A stretch of DNA of 8,942 nt. Source: Desulfovibrionales bacterium GWA2_65_9 (lineage in GTDB: Bacteria > Desulfobacterota > Desulfovibrionia > Desulfovibrionales > Desulfovibrionaceae). The stretch is taken from positions 2,544-11,485 of the forward strand of contig MGTN01000035.1 of NCBI GenBank assembly GCA_001799475.1, given 5' to 3'. The translations under genes were made by a program, and so were the position numbers. Shown in pieces: positions 1 to 7,515 of this stretch (positions are counted from its first letter, which is position 1; every line of letters starts with the position of its first letter). Below the pieces are notes generated by a model, which was given only the letters and a program-made list of their open reading frames with translations, did no database searches and was not told where the DNA came from.

Positions 1-652
1 TTTGCGCCACCACGACTGCTTCCTCCTGGAGGACGACCCCTACGGCGAGCTGCGCTTTGCCGGGCGCGACCTGCCGCCGGTGTACAAAGAGCGGCCGGAG
101 AACTCGCTGCTGCTCGGCACCTTCTCCAAGATCGCCGCGCCGGGCTTCCGCCTGGGCTGGATCGTGGCCCAGGGCGAGATCATGGAGCGCCTGGTCATTG
201 CCAAGCAGGCCGCAGACCTGCACACCGGGTCGCTGGACCAGATGATCGTGCAGCGCTTTCTACAGGACAACGACTTCGAGGCGCACGTGCTGCGCATCCG
301 CAAGCTCTACGGCGGCCAGTGCCAGGCCATGCAGGCGTCCATCGCCCGGCATTTCCCCAAGGACGTCAGCGTCACCCAACCCCAGGGCGGCATGTTCCTT
401 TGGGCCACCCTGCCGGACGGCATTTCGTCCATGGAGCTGCTCAAGCTGGCCGTGGCGCAGAAGGTGGCCTTTGTGCCCGGCGAGGCCTTCCACGTGGACG
501 GCACGGGCGGCAATACGCTCCGGCTGAACTACTCCAACGCCGACGCCGCCACCATCGACGAGGGCATCCAGCGGCTGGCGCGCTGCATGGAGCTCTGCCG
601 GGCCGGGAAGACTTCCGTGGAGGCCGACATGCAGTACGGCTGCCAGGACTGA
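1..652 (+). CDS. PLP-dependent class I/II aminotransferase, C-terminal part (5' end outside window)
   Basis: The frame is open at the left edge and ends at TGA 650-652, leaving about 216 residues of a protein that usually has about 390-400. Counting from base 2, an EDDPYGEL segment (residues 10-17) carries the Asp and Tyr that contact the PLP ring. GTFSKIAAPGFRLGW (39-53) contains the Schiff-base lysine K43 and a following arginine. NTLRLNYSNA near the C-terminus holds the arginine that binds the substrate alpha-carboxylate. The pattern fits subgroup Ib enzymes such as 2-aminoadipate or aromatic/branched-chain aminotransferases (LysN/ARO8-like), which move an amino group between an amino acid and 2-oxoglutarate in the cytosol. 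The substrate cannot be read from this fragment. The C-terminal half of a MocR-type regulator (GntR helix-turn-helix plus aminotransferase) is possible, because the N-terminus is not visible. The nearest clear terminator is about 200 bases downstream. Confidence 0.88.
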   Translation, partial: LRHHDCFLLEDDPYGELRFAGRDLPPVYKERPENSLLLGTFSKIAAPGFRLGWIVAQGEIMERLVIAKQAADLHTGSLDQMIVQRFLQDNDFEAHVLRIRKLYGGQCQAMQASIARHFPKDVSVTQPQGGMFLWATLPDGISSMELLKLAVAQKVAFVPGEAFHVDGTGGNTLRLNYSNADAATIDEGIQRLARCMELCRAGKTSVEADMQYGCQD

Positions 653-857
653 CCGGGCGGGGCTCTGCCGCCGGGCGCTGTCCGGCTTGAGCGCGCTGAC
701 CTGGGCCTGGGGCAGCTGTTGACGCGCCGGGGCATGCTCCAGACCCTGTTCTCGAGGAAGGGATTCTTTCTGCCGCTCTTAAAGGCCGTGGAAATTAGGG
801 GGGATATTTGGCTTGAAGCCCGCGCGCCAGGCCGCCGCGCTCGTCCCCGGCGCAGCC
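653..857. other. Gene-free spacer after the aminotransferase
   Basis: No reading frame here looks like a protein: the forward frame crossing it runs on into the tRNA-Val gene and has an Arg/Ala/Gly-rich composition typical of GC-rich noise. A TTGACG at 719-724 has no acceptable -10 at the right distance. The stretch could be the 3' untranslated region of the aminotransferase mRNA, or could hide a small RNA ending at the terminator at 858-897; the sequence does not decide. Confidence 0.4.
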
Positions 858-897
858 CTGCGCGGCGGGGGCAGAAGGGGCCGCGCGGCATTTTTTT
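858..897 (+). terminator. Rho-independent terminator upstream of the tRNA pair
   Basis: A 9-bp GC-rich stem, CTGCGCGGC (858-866) with GCCGCGCGG (880-888), contains one G-T pair and a 13-base loop. It is followed by CA and seven Ts (891-897). This is a textbook intrinsic terminator on the + strand. It would end transcripts coming from the aminotransferase and insulate the tRNA genes. An alternative small hairpin, GCGCAG-CC-CTGCGC (850-863), shares its left arm. Confidence 0.8.
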
Positions 898-908
898 GCA
901 AAAACCGT

Positions 909-937
909 TTGACAGCCGGCCCTGCGCGTGGCAATGC
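909..937 (+). promoter_or_regulatory. Possible promoter of the tRNA-Val/tRNA-Asp unit
   Basis: A perfect -35 hexamer TTGACA lies at 909-914, directly after an AT-rich patch (TTTTTTTGCAAAAA, 891-904) that could serve as an UP element. At 17-base spacing the -10 would be CAATGC (932-937). This matches the consensus poorly, although a TG pair sits at the extended -10 position (929-930). The position between a terminator and two tRNA genes supports a promoter. The poor -10 keeps confidence low. Confidence 0.4.
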
Positions 938-1018
938 ATTTTCTCCGTGGCGGGCAGCCACCGGGAGCGCAACGGGCCAGACCCCGTTACGCTGCTGGAA
1001 GGGCGCTCTGATCCCTCC

Positions 1019-1094
1019 GGGCGGATAGCTCAGCTGGAAGAGCATCGGCCTTACAAGCCGGAGGTCACAGGTTCGAGCCCTGTTCCGCCTACCA
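1019..1094 (+). tRNA. tRNA-Val (anticodon UAC)
   Basis: A complete 76-base cloverleaf can be folded by eye. The acceptor stem is GGGCGGA/TCCGCCT with one G-U pair, and the D arm is GCTC-loop-GAGC. The anticodon stem is TCGGC/GCCGG around CTTACAA, with TAC at positions 34-36. A 5-base variable loop is followed by the T arm ACAGG-TTCGAGC-CCTGT. The discriminator is A and the 3' CCA is encoded in the DNA (1092-1094). Anticodon UAC reads valine GUA and GUG codons, and more by wobble if U34 is modified. The gene is 18 bases upstream of tRNA-Asp and probably shares its transcript. Confidence 0.96.
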
Positions 1095-1112
1095 TGGGTT
1101 TACTATAAGTGC

Positions 1113-1189
1113 GGAGTGGTAGTTAAGCTGGTTATAACGCCGGCCTGTCACGTCGGAGGCCGCGGGTTCAAGTCCCGTCCACTCCGCCA
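1113..1189 (+). tRNA. tRNA-Asp (anticodon GUC)
   Basis: A complete 77-base cloverleaf. The acceptor stem GGAGTGG/CCACTCC is fully paired, and the D arm is GTTA-AGCTGGTTA-TAAC. The anticodon stem CCGGC/GTCGG surrounds CTGTCAC, giving anticodon GTC. The variable loop is AGGCC and the T arm is GCGGG-TTCAAGT-CCCGT. The discriminator is G and CCA is encoded (1187-1189). G34, U35, C36 and the G73 discriminator are the standard aspartate identity elements. An intrinsic terminator begins ten bases after the CCA. Confidence 0.96.
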
Positions 1190-1198
1190 GCACGCACC

Positions 1199-1231
1199 AA
1201 GGGGTGAAGTCGAAAGGCTTCACCCCTTTTT
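1199..1231 (+). terminator. Rho-independent terminator of the tRNA unit
   Basis: GGGGTGAAG (1201-1209) pairs perfectly with CTTCACCCC (1218-1226). Two A-T pairs extend the stem from 1199, since AA at 1199-1200 pairs with TT at 1227-1228. The loop is 8 bases and five Ts follow (1227-1231). It lies ten bases past the tRNA-Asp CCA, so it ends the two-tRNA transcript. Confidence 0.9.
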
Positions 1232-1258
1232 CGTTTCGTCAGCGCCTGGGCCGAATTC

Positions 1259-1280
1259 TGTCCCTGTGATTTGTCCCTGT
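1259..1280. repeat. Short direct repeat TGTCCCTGT x2
   Basis: TGTCCCTGT occurs at 1259-1267 and 1272-1280, a 13-base period. Related TGTCC motifs occur a little further on, at about 1330-1356 (TGTCCACG, TGTCCCAAG). Function is unknown. A decayed transposon end or chance are both possible. Confidence 0.35.
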
Positions 1281-1296
1281 CATCATGCCGATAATC

Positions 1297-1325
1297 TTAG
1301 ACTTCAAGCGAAGTCTAGACTTTTT
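1297..1325 (+). terminator. Hairpin with T-run between the convergent units
   Basis: TAGACTTC (1298-1305), a 4-base AAGC loop and GAAGTCTA (1310-1317) form a perfect 8-bp stem, with a further T-G pair outside it. GAC and five Ts (1321-1325) follow on the + strand. It looks like a weak or backup terminator for leakage past the tRNA terminator. Read on the minus strand, the same stem lies downstream of the DUF116 gene and is followed only by AGATTAT, so a role as terminator of the hisS operon is less certain. It is unusually AT-rich for this genome. Confidence 0.45.
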
Positions 1326-1442
1326 GTGCCCGGATTTTGTCCACGCAAGTGTCCCAAGATTTGGCCGCACCTGTGGCCGTTGGCGTGGGCGAGAGGGCGA
1401 GGGGAAAGTGAGGAGGGAAAAGAGGAAGGGTGAGAATCGTCG

Positions 1443-2210
1443 CTACTGCTTCAAAAACCGCGTCAGCGCCGCCTCCAGCCCGTCGATGCCCACGGTGGTG
1501 TCCACGCAGGGCCCGAAGGGACGCTCGTTCAGCACGCCGAAGACCGGCAGGGGGTAGGCGTCCTGGATGCCGCTGGAGAGGTCGCGGTAGCAGGCCACGG
1601 CGATGATCACCTTGGGCCGCTTGTCGACCACGATGCGTCGGGCGATGGTGCCGCCCGTGGCCACGGCCAGATGCACGCCGTACTTGTCGCGCAGTTCGAG
1701 CAGACCCGTGATGGGGCAGGTGCCGCAGCGCTTGCAGTTGTCCACATCGTGGGTCAGGCGCATCTCGCAGCGGCTGTTCTGCAAACAGTGCGGCATGAGC
1801 AGGAGGATGCGCGAGGGCTCGAAGCGTCCCAGCTCGCGCAGCACCATCTCGTTGTTGACCTTGATAAAGGAGGTGTGGATGTCCTCCTTGGAGAAGCCGA
1901 GCGCGCGGCCAAGCAAGCTCATGAACGGCAGCAGCAGCTTCACCGTGACCCCGCGCACGCGCCGGGCCAGGGGCAGGGGCCGGGGCAGGACGACGCTCAG
2001 GAGCAGGCCCAGGCTGGCCCAGAGCACCAGCACGAAGAGCGTGCCCAGGATGAGGCCCAGCACCCACGGCGCGGACGGATGGATGTTTTTCAGGCCCACG
2101 TAGGGCACCACCCAGAGCAGCGCCAGAAGCGCGCAGACAAGCAGGCAGGTCCCGGCGATGAGGCCGATGAACAGGCGCTTGCGCGAGGTTCCCTGCGTGG
2201 CGGTATCCAT
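1443..2210 (-). CDS. DUF116 family membrane-anchored, cysteine-rich protein
   Basis: A 255-residue protein of unknown function resembling the DUF116 family. Two hydrophobic segments (about 12-35 and 48-75) predict N-terminal membrane anchoring, followed by a soluble domain. That domain carries HCLQNSRC (141-148, C142 and C148), CKRCGTC (159-165, C159/C162/C165), C207 and C235. Closely spaced cysteines of this kind suggest a metal or iron-sulfur site; this is inference. A Gly-Gly-rich turn (ATGGT, about 184-188) lies between the Cys groups. It is the last gene of the hisS-aspS-def-fmt block, 15 bases after fmt, with no clear Shine-Dalgarno sequence, so it probably depends on translation of fmt. 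The linkage to def and fmt hints at a role near translation or membrane protein maturation, but no activity can be assigned. Confidence 0.85.
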   Translation of the reverse strand: MDTATQGTSRKRLFIGLIAGTCLLVCALLALLWVVPYVGLKNIHPSAPWVLGLILGTLFVLVLWASLGLLLSVVLPRPLPLARRVRGVTVKLLLPFMSLLGRALGFSKEDIHTSFIKVNNEMVLRELGRFEPSRILLLMPHCLQNSRCEMRLTHDVDNCKRCGTCPITGLLELRDKYGVHLAVATGGTIARRIVVDKRPKVIIAVACYRDLSSGIQDAYPLPVFGVLNERPFGPCVDTTVGIDGLEAALTRFLKQ

Positions 2211-2225
2211 GTGGCGTTTCGGGCG

Positions 2226-3266
2226 CTAGCCCTGGCAGATGGTCTTGAGGTAGCCGCAGGCAAAGGCCGTGGCGTCCTGGGGCTTCTTGCCCTGGGGCGT
2301 CACGCGCGGCGTCAGGTAGGCCTTGTCCGCGCAGGCGATGGCCAGCATGCTGCCCTGCTCCGTGACCACCACGCCGAGGATGGTGCCCGGCGCGGTTCCG
2401 GCGGGGATGTCCTCGCCGATCCGGCCCGGCTCGATGGTCAGGGTGAGCACCTTGCCGCCCGTCTTGCCGCAAGGCGCGGTCCAGTCGAAATACGCGCCCG
2501 GCCAGGGGTGCATGGCCCGGATGTGGTTGTGCAGGCTGGCGGCCTCGCGCGTCCAGTCGATGCGGCCCTGGTCCTTGGTCAGCTTGGGCGCGTACGTCAC
2601 GCGCTGCTCGTCCTGGGCCATGTTCAACAGCCGCCCCTGGGGCAGCCGCGTCAGGGCGTCGAGGAGCGCGTCTGCGCCCAGCTCGGCCAGCTCGTCGTGC
2701 AGGGTGCCGGCGTGGTCGGTGTCGGCGATGCGCAGCGCCCGCTGCAGGAGCATGGGCCCGGCGTCCAGCCCGAGCACCATGCGCATGATGGTCACGCCTG
2801 TGGCCGCGTCCCCGGCCTCGATGGCCCGCTGGATGGGCGCGGCCCCGCGCCAGCGCGGCAACAGCGAGGCGTGCACGTTGATGGGCATGAGGCGGCAGGC
2901 GTCGAGCACGGATTGCGGGAGAATGAGCCCGTAGGCCGCAACCACGAGCACGTCGGGTTCAAGGGCGCGCAGGGCGGCCACGTCGGCCTGGTCCTTGAAA
3001 TTGAGCGGCTGGCGGACCTCGACGTTGCTCTCCAGGGCGGTGAGCTTCACGGGCGAGGGCTTGGGCTCGCGTCCGCGGCCGCTGGGCCGGTCGGGCTGGG
3101 TGTACACGCACAGCACCTCGGCCCCAGGCCAGCCGAGCAGACGGCGCAGGATCACCGCCGCGAAGTCCGGCGTGCCCATGAAGACCACGCGCAACGGAGG
3201 ATTGGGCAGCTCGTCCAGGCGCGGGTCGCGCGGCCTGGTCTCGTCGAGGTCTAGTCCTTCTGCCAT
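2226..3266 (-). CDS. fmt: Methionyl-tRNA formyltransferase
   Basis: The enzyme transfers a formyl group from 10-formyltetrahydrofolate to Met-tRNA(fMet), producing the initiator tRNA for bacterial translation. With the chosen ATG (3264-3266) it has 346 residues, against about 315 in E. coli. The N-terminal Rossmann part begins LRVVFMGTPDFA (about 25-36). The formyltransferase active site is visible as NVHASLLPRWRG (130-141, N130 and H132) with the catalytic Asp in LGLDAGP (D168). The C-terminal tRNA-binding domain follows. The ATG overlaps the end of def by 16 bases and has AAGG upstream, suggesting translational coupling. The first 24 or so residues (MAEGLDLDE...) are charged and not part of the conserved fold. 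A TTG at 3192-3194 would give a 322-residue protein of usual length, so the start is less sure than the identity. Confidence 0.95.
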   Translation of the reverse strand: MAEGLDLDETRPRDPRLDELPNPPLRVVFMGTPDFAAVILRRLLGWPGAEVLCVYTQPDRPSGRGREPKPSPVKLTALESNVEVRQPLNFKDQADVAALRALEPDVLVVAAYGLILPQSVLDACRLMPINVHASLLPRWRGAAPIQRAIEAGDAATGVTIMRMVLGLDAGPMLLQRALRIADTDHAGTLHDELAELGADALLDALTRLPQGRLLNMAQDEQRVTYAPKLTKDQGRIDWTREAASLHNHIRAMHPWPGAYFDWTAPCGKTGGKVLTLTIEPGRIGEDIPAGTAPGTILGVVVTEQGSMLAIACADKAYLTPRVTPQGKKPQDATAFACGYLKTICQG

Positions 3267-3754
3267 TTCTTGACCTTGCTGGCGTACATGGTGCGCTTGA
3301 GGCGGCTGGCGTGGTCCACCAGGGTCTTGCCCTCCAGGTGGTCGCACTCGTGCTGCAGGATGATGGCCAGCAGGCCCTCGGCCTTGATCTCGATGTCCTC
3401 GCCCTTCTCGTTTTGGCCACGCACGGTGATGAATTCGCTGCGCGTGACCTTGCAGGTGAAGGTCGGCAGCGACAGGCAGGACTCCTCGGATTCCTTGGTC
3501 CCGGAGCCATCTGAGAGCACCGGGTTCAGGATGATCATGGGGCTCTTGCGTTCCTTGGGGCCGGTCTCGTCGATGGTGATGAGCCGGATGCTGTGGCCCA
3601 CCTGGGGCGCGGCCAGGCCCACGCCGTCGCTCTCGTACATGGTCTGGACCATGTCCTGCATGAGCTGGCTGAGCTCCGGCGTGATCTCGCCCACGCTCTC
3701 GGCCTTCTTGGCCAGCACGGGGTCCGGGTAGGTGCGGATGGCAAGTCTGGTCAT
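3251..3754 (-). CDS. def: Peptide deformylase
   Basis: A metalloprotease of 167 residues, the usual length, which removes the formyl group from the N-terminal methionine of new proteins. All three motifs are present: GVGLAAPQ (44-51), ESCLS (91-95) with metal ligand C93, and QHECDH (134-139) with metal ligands H135 and H139 and catalytic E136. Motif 2 has Ser in place of the common Gly of EGCLS, outside the metal-binding residue itself. The start ATG lies six bases after the aspS stop, and the AGGA of its ribosome binding site overlaps that TAG stop. The end overlaps the fmt start. Def undoes the modification that Fmt adds, and the def-fmt pair is a conserved bacterial arrangement. Confidence 0.97.
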   Translation of the reverse strand: MTRLAIRTYPDPVLAKKAESVGEITPELSQLMQDMVQTMYESDGVGLAAPQVGHSIRLITIDETGPKERKSPMIILNPVLSDGSGTKESEESCLSLPTFTCKVTRSEFITVRGQNEKGEDIEIKAEGLLAIILQHECDHLEGKTLVDHASRLKRTMYASKVKKWQKD

Positions 3755-3760
3755 TGTGTC

Positions 3761-5656
<1,896 letters not shown>

Positions 5657-5765
5657 TGTCATTCCTTTTCGAAAACGGATGCGCCGGGTGTGGCGGAAAG
5701 TGTTTCGTGTCTCGTGACGACCGCTGGCCAACGGCCTCAGGTCGAAAGCCTTTCGTCGAAGGCCG
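5657..5765 (-). other. hisS-aspS intergenic leader with small hairpins
   Basis: This 109-base gap holds the aspS ribosome binding site and short inverted repeats. These include CGAAAG-C-CTTTCG at 5743-5755 and GCCTT/AAGGC just inside the end of hisS. No T-run follows them, so they are not intrinsic terminators. I found no good -35/-10 pair, so aspS is probably transcribed from the hisS promoter. Confidence 0.4.
5663..5667 (-). promoter_or_regulatory. aspS ribosome binding site (decides the start)
   Basis: The minus strand reads AAGGA immediately followed by ATG ACA ATG. The first ATG (5660-5662) has no spacing from the site; the second (5654-5656) sits six bases away, the usual distance. This favours the shorter protein beginning MTDQTTT. 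Confidence 0.65.
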
Positions 5766-6995
5766 CTAGTCGAAGGCGGCAATGTCGAGCTTGAGCTGCT
5801 CGCCGTCGTCCATGTCCTTCACCGTCACCTGGCCGGACTCGAATTCGTCGGCCCCGATGATGTAGCACTTTTTGGCCTTGATGCGCCCGGCGTGGCGCAG
5901 GCGGCTCTTCATGCTGCCGCTGGTGTAGTCGCATTCGCCGGACAGCGCGCGCGCGCGCAGCTTGTGCGCCAGCAGGATCGCGGTGTCGATGGCCCGGGGG
6001 TCGGTGACGGCCAGGAAGAAGTCCGGTTGCGGGGCCTCGGGCTTTTCCATCAACATGGCCAGGCGCTCCATGCCGCAGGCAAAGCCCACGCCGGGTGCGT
6101 CCGGCCCGCCGAGGAGCTGCACCAGGCCATCGTAGCGCCCGCCGCCAGCCACGGCGGTCTGCGCGCCGATGGCTCCGCTGGTGACCTCGAAGGTGGTGCG
6201 CTGGTAGTAGTCCAGCCCGCGCACCAGGCGCGGATTGAGCGTGTACTTGAGCCCGGCCTTGTCCACCAGGGCCAGCACCGCCGTGAAGTGGTCGCGGCAG
6301 CCGGCGCAGGTGTGCTCGCCGATGATCGGCGCATCGGCCACCAGCGCCTTGCAGGCCGGGACCTTGCAGTCCAGCACGCGCAGAGGGTTGGTGTGCATGC
6401 GCCGGCGGCAGTCCTCGCAAAGCTTCTCATGGTCCAGGGCCTCGAAATAGCTGGTCAGCGCGCTGCGATACGCCGGGCGGCACTCGCGGCAGCCGAGCGA
6501 GTTCAGCTCGAAGCAGAGGTCCTGGATGCCGAGGCTGGAGAGGAAGTCCTCCAGCATGAGGATGACCTCGACGTCGGCCTGGGGCTCGGGTGAACCGATC
6601 AACTCGGCGTTGATCTGGTGGAACTGGCGCATGCGGCCCTTTTGCGGGCGCTCGTAGCGGAACATGGGGCCAAAGGTGTAGTAGCGCGTGGCGCGGCCCT
6701 GCTCGATGCCCCCGGCCTCAATGGCCGCGCGCAGCACCCCGGCCGTGGCCTCGGGCCGGAGCGTGAGCGAACGCTCGCCGCGGTCAACGAAGGTGTACAT
6801 CTCCTTGCCCACCACGTCGGTGTCCTCGCCGATGCCCTTGGCAAAGAGCTCGGTGCGCTCCAGCACAGGGGTGCGCAGCTCGCCGAAGCCGAAGCGGGAG
6901 AAGACCTCCCGGGCCGTGGCTTCCATGTGCGTGAAGCATCTCGCGTCCTCGGGGAACAGGTCGGCAAAGCCTTTGATTTTCTGGATGGCGCTCAT
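5766..6995 (-). CDS. hisS: Histidyl-tRNA synthetase
   Basis: A class II synthetase of 409 residues (E. coli has 424) that charges tRNA-His. Motif 1 spans FGFGELRTPVLE (about 35-46), and the ATP-contacting LRPEAT is at 79-84. Motif 2 is MFRYERPQKGRMRQFHQ (111-127). The histidine-specific loop LVRGLDYYQRTTFE lies at 257-270, with R259. Motif 3 is GVGFACGMERLAML (302-315), and a C-terminal anticodon-binding domain runs from about 325. The middle insertion domain has eight cysteines in four close pairs: C169/C172, C193/C196, C210/C215 and C230/C233. This suggests zinc binding, a feature seen in part of the bacterial HisRS family. The ATG at 6993-6995 gives the standard N-terminus (SAIQKIKGFADLFPED). 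Its ribosome binding site is weak. It is first in the five-gene block and has a near-consensus promoter upstream. Confidence 0.96.
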   Translation of the reverse strand: MSAIQKIKGFADLFPEDARCFTHMEATAREVFSRFGFGELRTPVLERTELFAKGIGEDTDVVGKEMYTFVDRGERSLTLRPEATAGVLRAAIEAGGIEQGRATRYYTFGPMFRYERPQKGRMRQFHQINAELIGSPEPQADVEVILMLEDFLSSLGIQDLCFELNSLGCRECRPAYRSALTSYFEALDHEKLCEDCRRRMHTNPLRVLDCKVPACKALVADAPIIGEHTCAGCRDHFTAVLALVDKAGLKYTLNPRLVRGLDYYQRTTFEVTSGAIGAQTAVAGGGRYDGLVQLLGGPDAPGVGFACGMERLAMLMEKPEAPQPDFFLAVTDPRAIDTAILLAHKLRARALSGECDYTSGSMKSRLRHAGRIKAKKCYIIGADEFESGQVTVKDMDDGEQLKLDIAAFD

Positions 6996-7012
6996 GGAGT
7001 CCGTTTTGTTGG

Positions 7013-7041
7013 TTGTGGTTCCGAAAGGCGGGGAATATACC
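7013..7041 (+). promoter_or_regulatory. Possible divergent promoter for the tautomerase gene
   Basis: On the + strand, TTGTGG (7013-7018), a 17-base spacer and TATACC (7036-7041) make a weaker sigma-70-like pair. Its -10 overlaps the -10 of the hisS promoter on the other strand. The leader to the ATG at 7098 would be about 50 bases. The match is modest. Confidence 0.3.
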
Positions 7042-7062
7042 TTCCGGGAACAGCATTGTCAA
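7034..7062 (-). promoter_or_regulatory. Near-consensus sigma-70 promoter of the hisS operon
   Basis: Reading the minus strand, TTGACA (7057-7062) is followed after exactly 17 bases by TATATT (7034-7039). That matches 6/6 of the -35 and 5/6 of the -10 consensus. Transcription should start near 7027, giving a leader of about 32 bases before the hisS ATG at 6995. No terminator separates the five downstream genes, so this promoter probably drives the whole block. Confidence 0.82.
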
Positions 7063-7097
7063 AACCACGCATCTGCGCGAAACATTTGGAGGAACCC

Positions 7098-7301
7098 ATG
7101 CCTTACGTGAACATCAAGATCACCCGTGACGGAGCCACGGCCGAGCAGAAGGCCACGCTCATCCGGGGCGTGACCGAACTGTTGCAGGTCGTGCTGGACA
7201 AGAACCCGGCCACCACCGTGGTTGTCATCGACGAGGTGGACACGGACAACTGGGGCATCGGCGGCGAGAGCGTGACGGAAAGAAGGAAGGCGGGGAGGTA
7301 G
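7098..7301 (+). CDS. 4-oxalocrotonate tautomerase family protein
   Basis: A small protein of 67 residues including the initiator Met, typical of the family. Members act as oligomers and use the amino group of Pro1, exposed when Met is removed, as a base. Here the sequence begins M-P-YVNIKITRDG, so Pro1 is present, and the DNWGIGGES segment (50-58 without Met) matches the conserved GIGGE turn. The arginine equivalent to R39 of Pseudomonas 4-oxalocrotonate tautomerase appears to be Val in TTVVV, and the arginine at position 11 is not clearly aligned. The true substrate is therefore probably not 4-oxalocrotonate. There are no aromatic-degradation genes nearby. GGAGG (7088-7092) lies five bases before the ATG, a strong ribosome binding site that supports this start. 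It is divergent from hisS. Confidence 0.9.
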   Translation: MPYVNIKITRDGATAEQKATLIRGVTELLQVVLDKNPATTVVVIDEVDTDNWGIGGESVTERRKAGR

Positions 7302-7515
7302 GCGGGGGCTCGCGCCGCGTTCCTTGCGGGCGCTCCCAGGAACCAGCATGGCGGCCCGAAAGATCGCGCGGCATGGCATGAATGTGTGGGCTGGGCGGCA
7401 GGGGCGGATACGAAGAATTTTTCCGTGCGGACTATGCTGCGCGCCGGGCAGGAATTATATATGTGGCAAGGGTCAGCCAGCGTCTTGTCGCACACGCACA
7501 ACAAGGAGCACGGCC
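7302..7515 (+). other. Spacer upstream of the His-rich gene
   Basis: No gene is evident. An inverted repeat GTTCCT/AGGAAC (7319-7343) lacks a T-run and is not a convincing terminator. The frame of the His-rich gene stays open upstream to a TTG at 7324, but that part has unrelated composition and no ribosome binding site. An AT-rich patch at about 7453-7462 is the only promoter-like element. Confidence 0.4.
7456..7461 (+). promoter_or_regulatory. Candidate -10 element of the His-rich gene
   Basis: TATATA in an otherwise GC-rich region lies 60 bases before the ATG at 7516. The sequence 16-18 bases upstream (TATGCT and shifts) does not resemble a -35 hexamer. Expression may therefore need an activator or another sigma factor, or the match may be chance. 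Confidence 0.3.

Noticed and set aside
719..1108. Small + strand ORF before and through tRNA-Val
   Set aside because: It runs through a terminator and a tRNA gene and has no ribosome binding site or protein-like composition.
1315..2472. Minus-strand frame of 385 codons overlapping DUF116 and fmt
   Set aside because: It crosses two real genes in a different frame and has low-complexity Arg/Pro/Ala composition.
1671..3254. Long + strand open frame (527 codons) across DUF116 and fmt
   Set aside because: It is antisense to well-recognised genes, rich in Arg, Gln, Gly and Ala as expected from reversed GC-rich codons, and has no recognisable domain.
5657..5782. Extension of AspRS upstream to an ATG inside hisS
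   Set aside because: The added residues do not resemble AspRS, and AAGGA before ATG 5656 marks the start.
7324..7515. N-terminal extension of the His-rich protein to an upstream TTG
   Set aside because: No ribosome binding site at the TTG, unrelated composition, and the strong AAGGAG at 7503-7508 points to the ATG at 7516.
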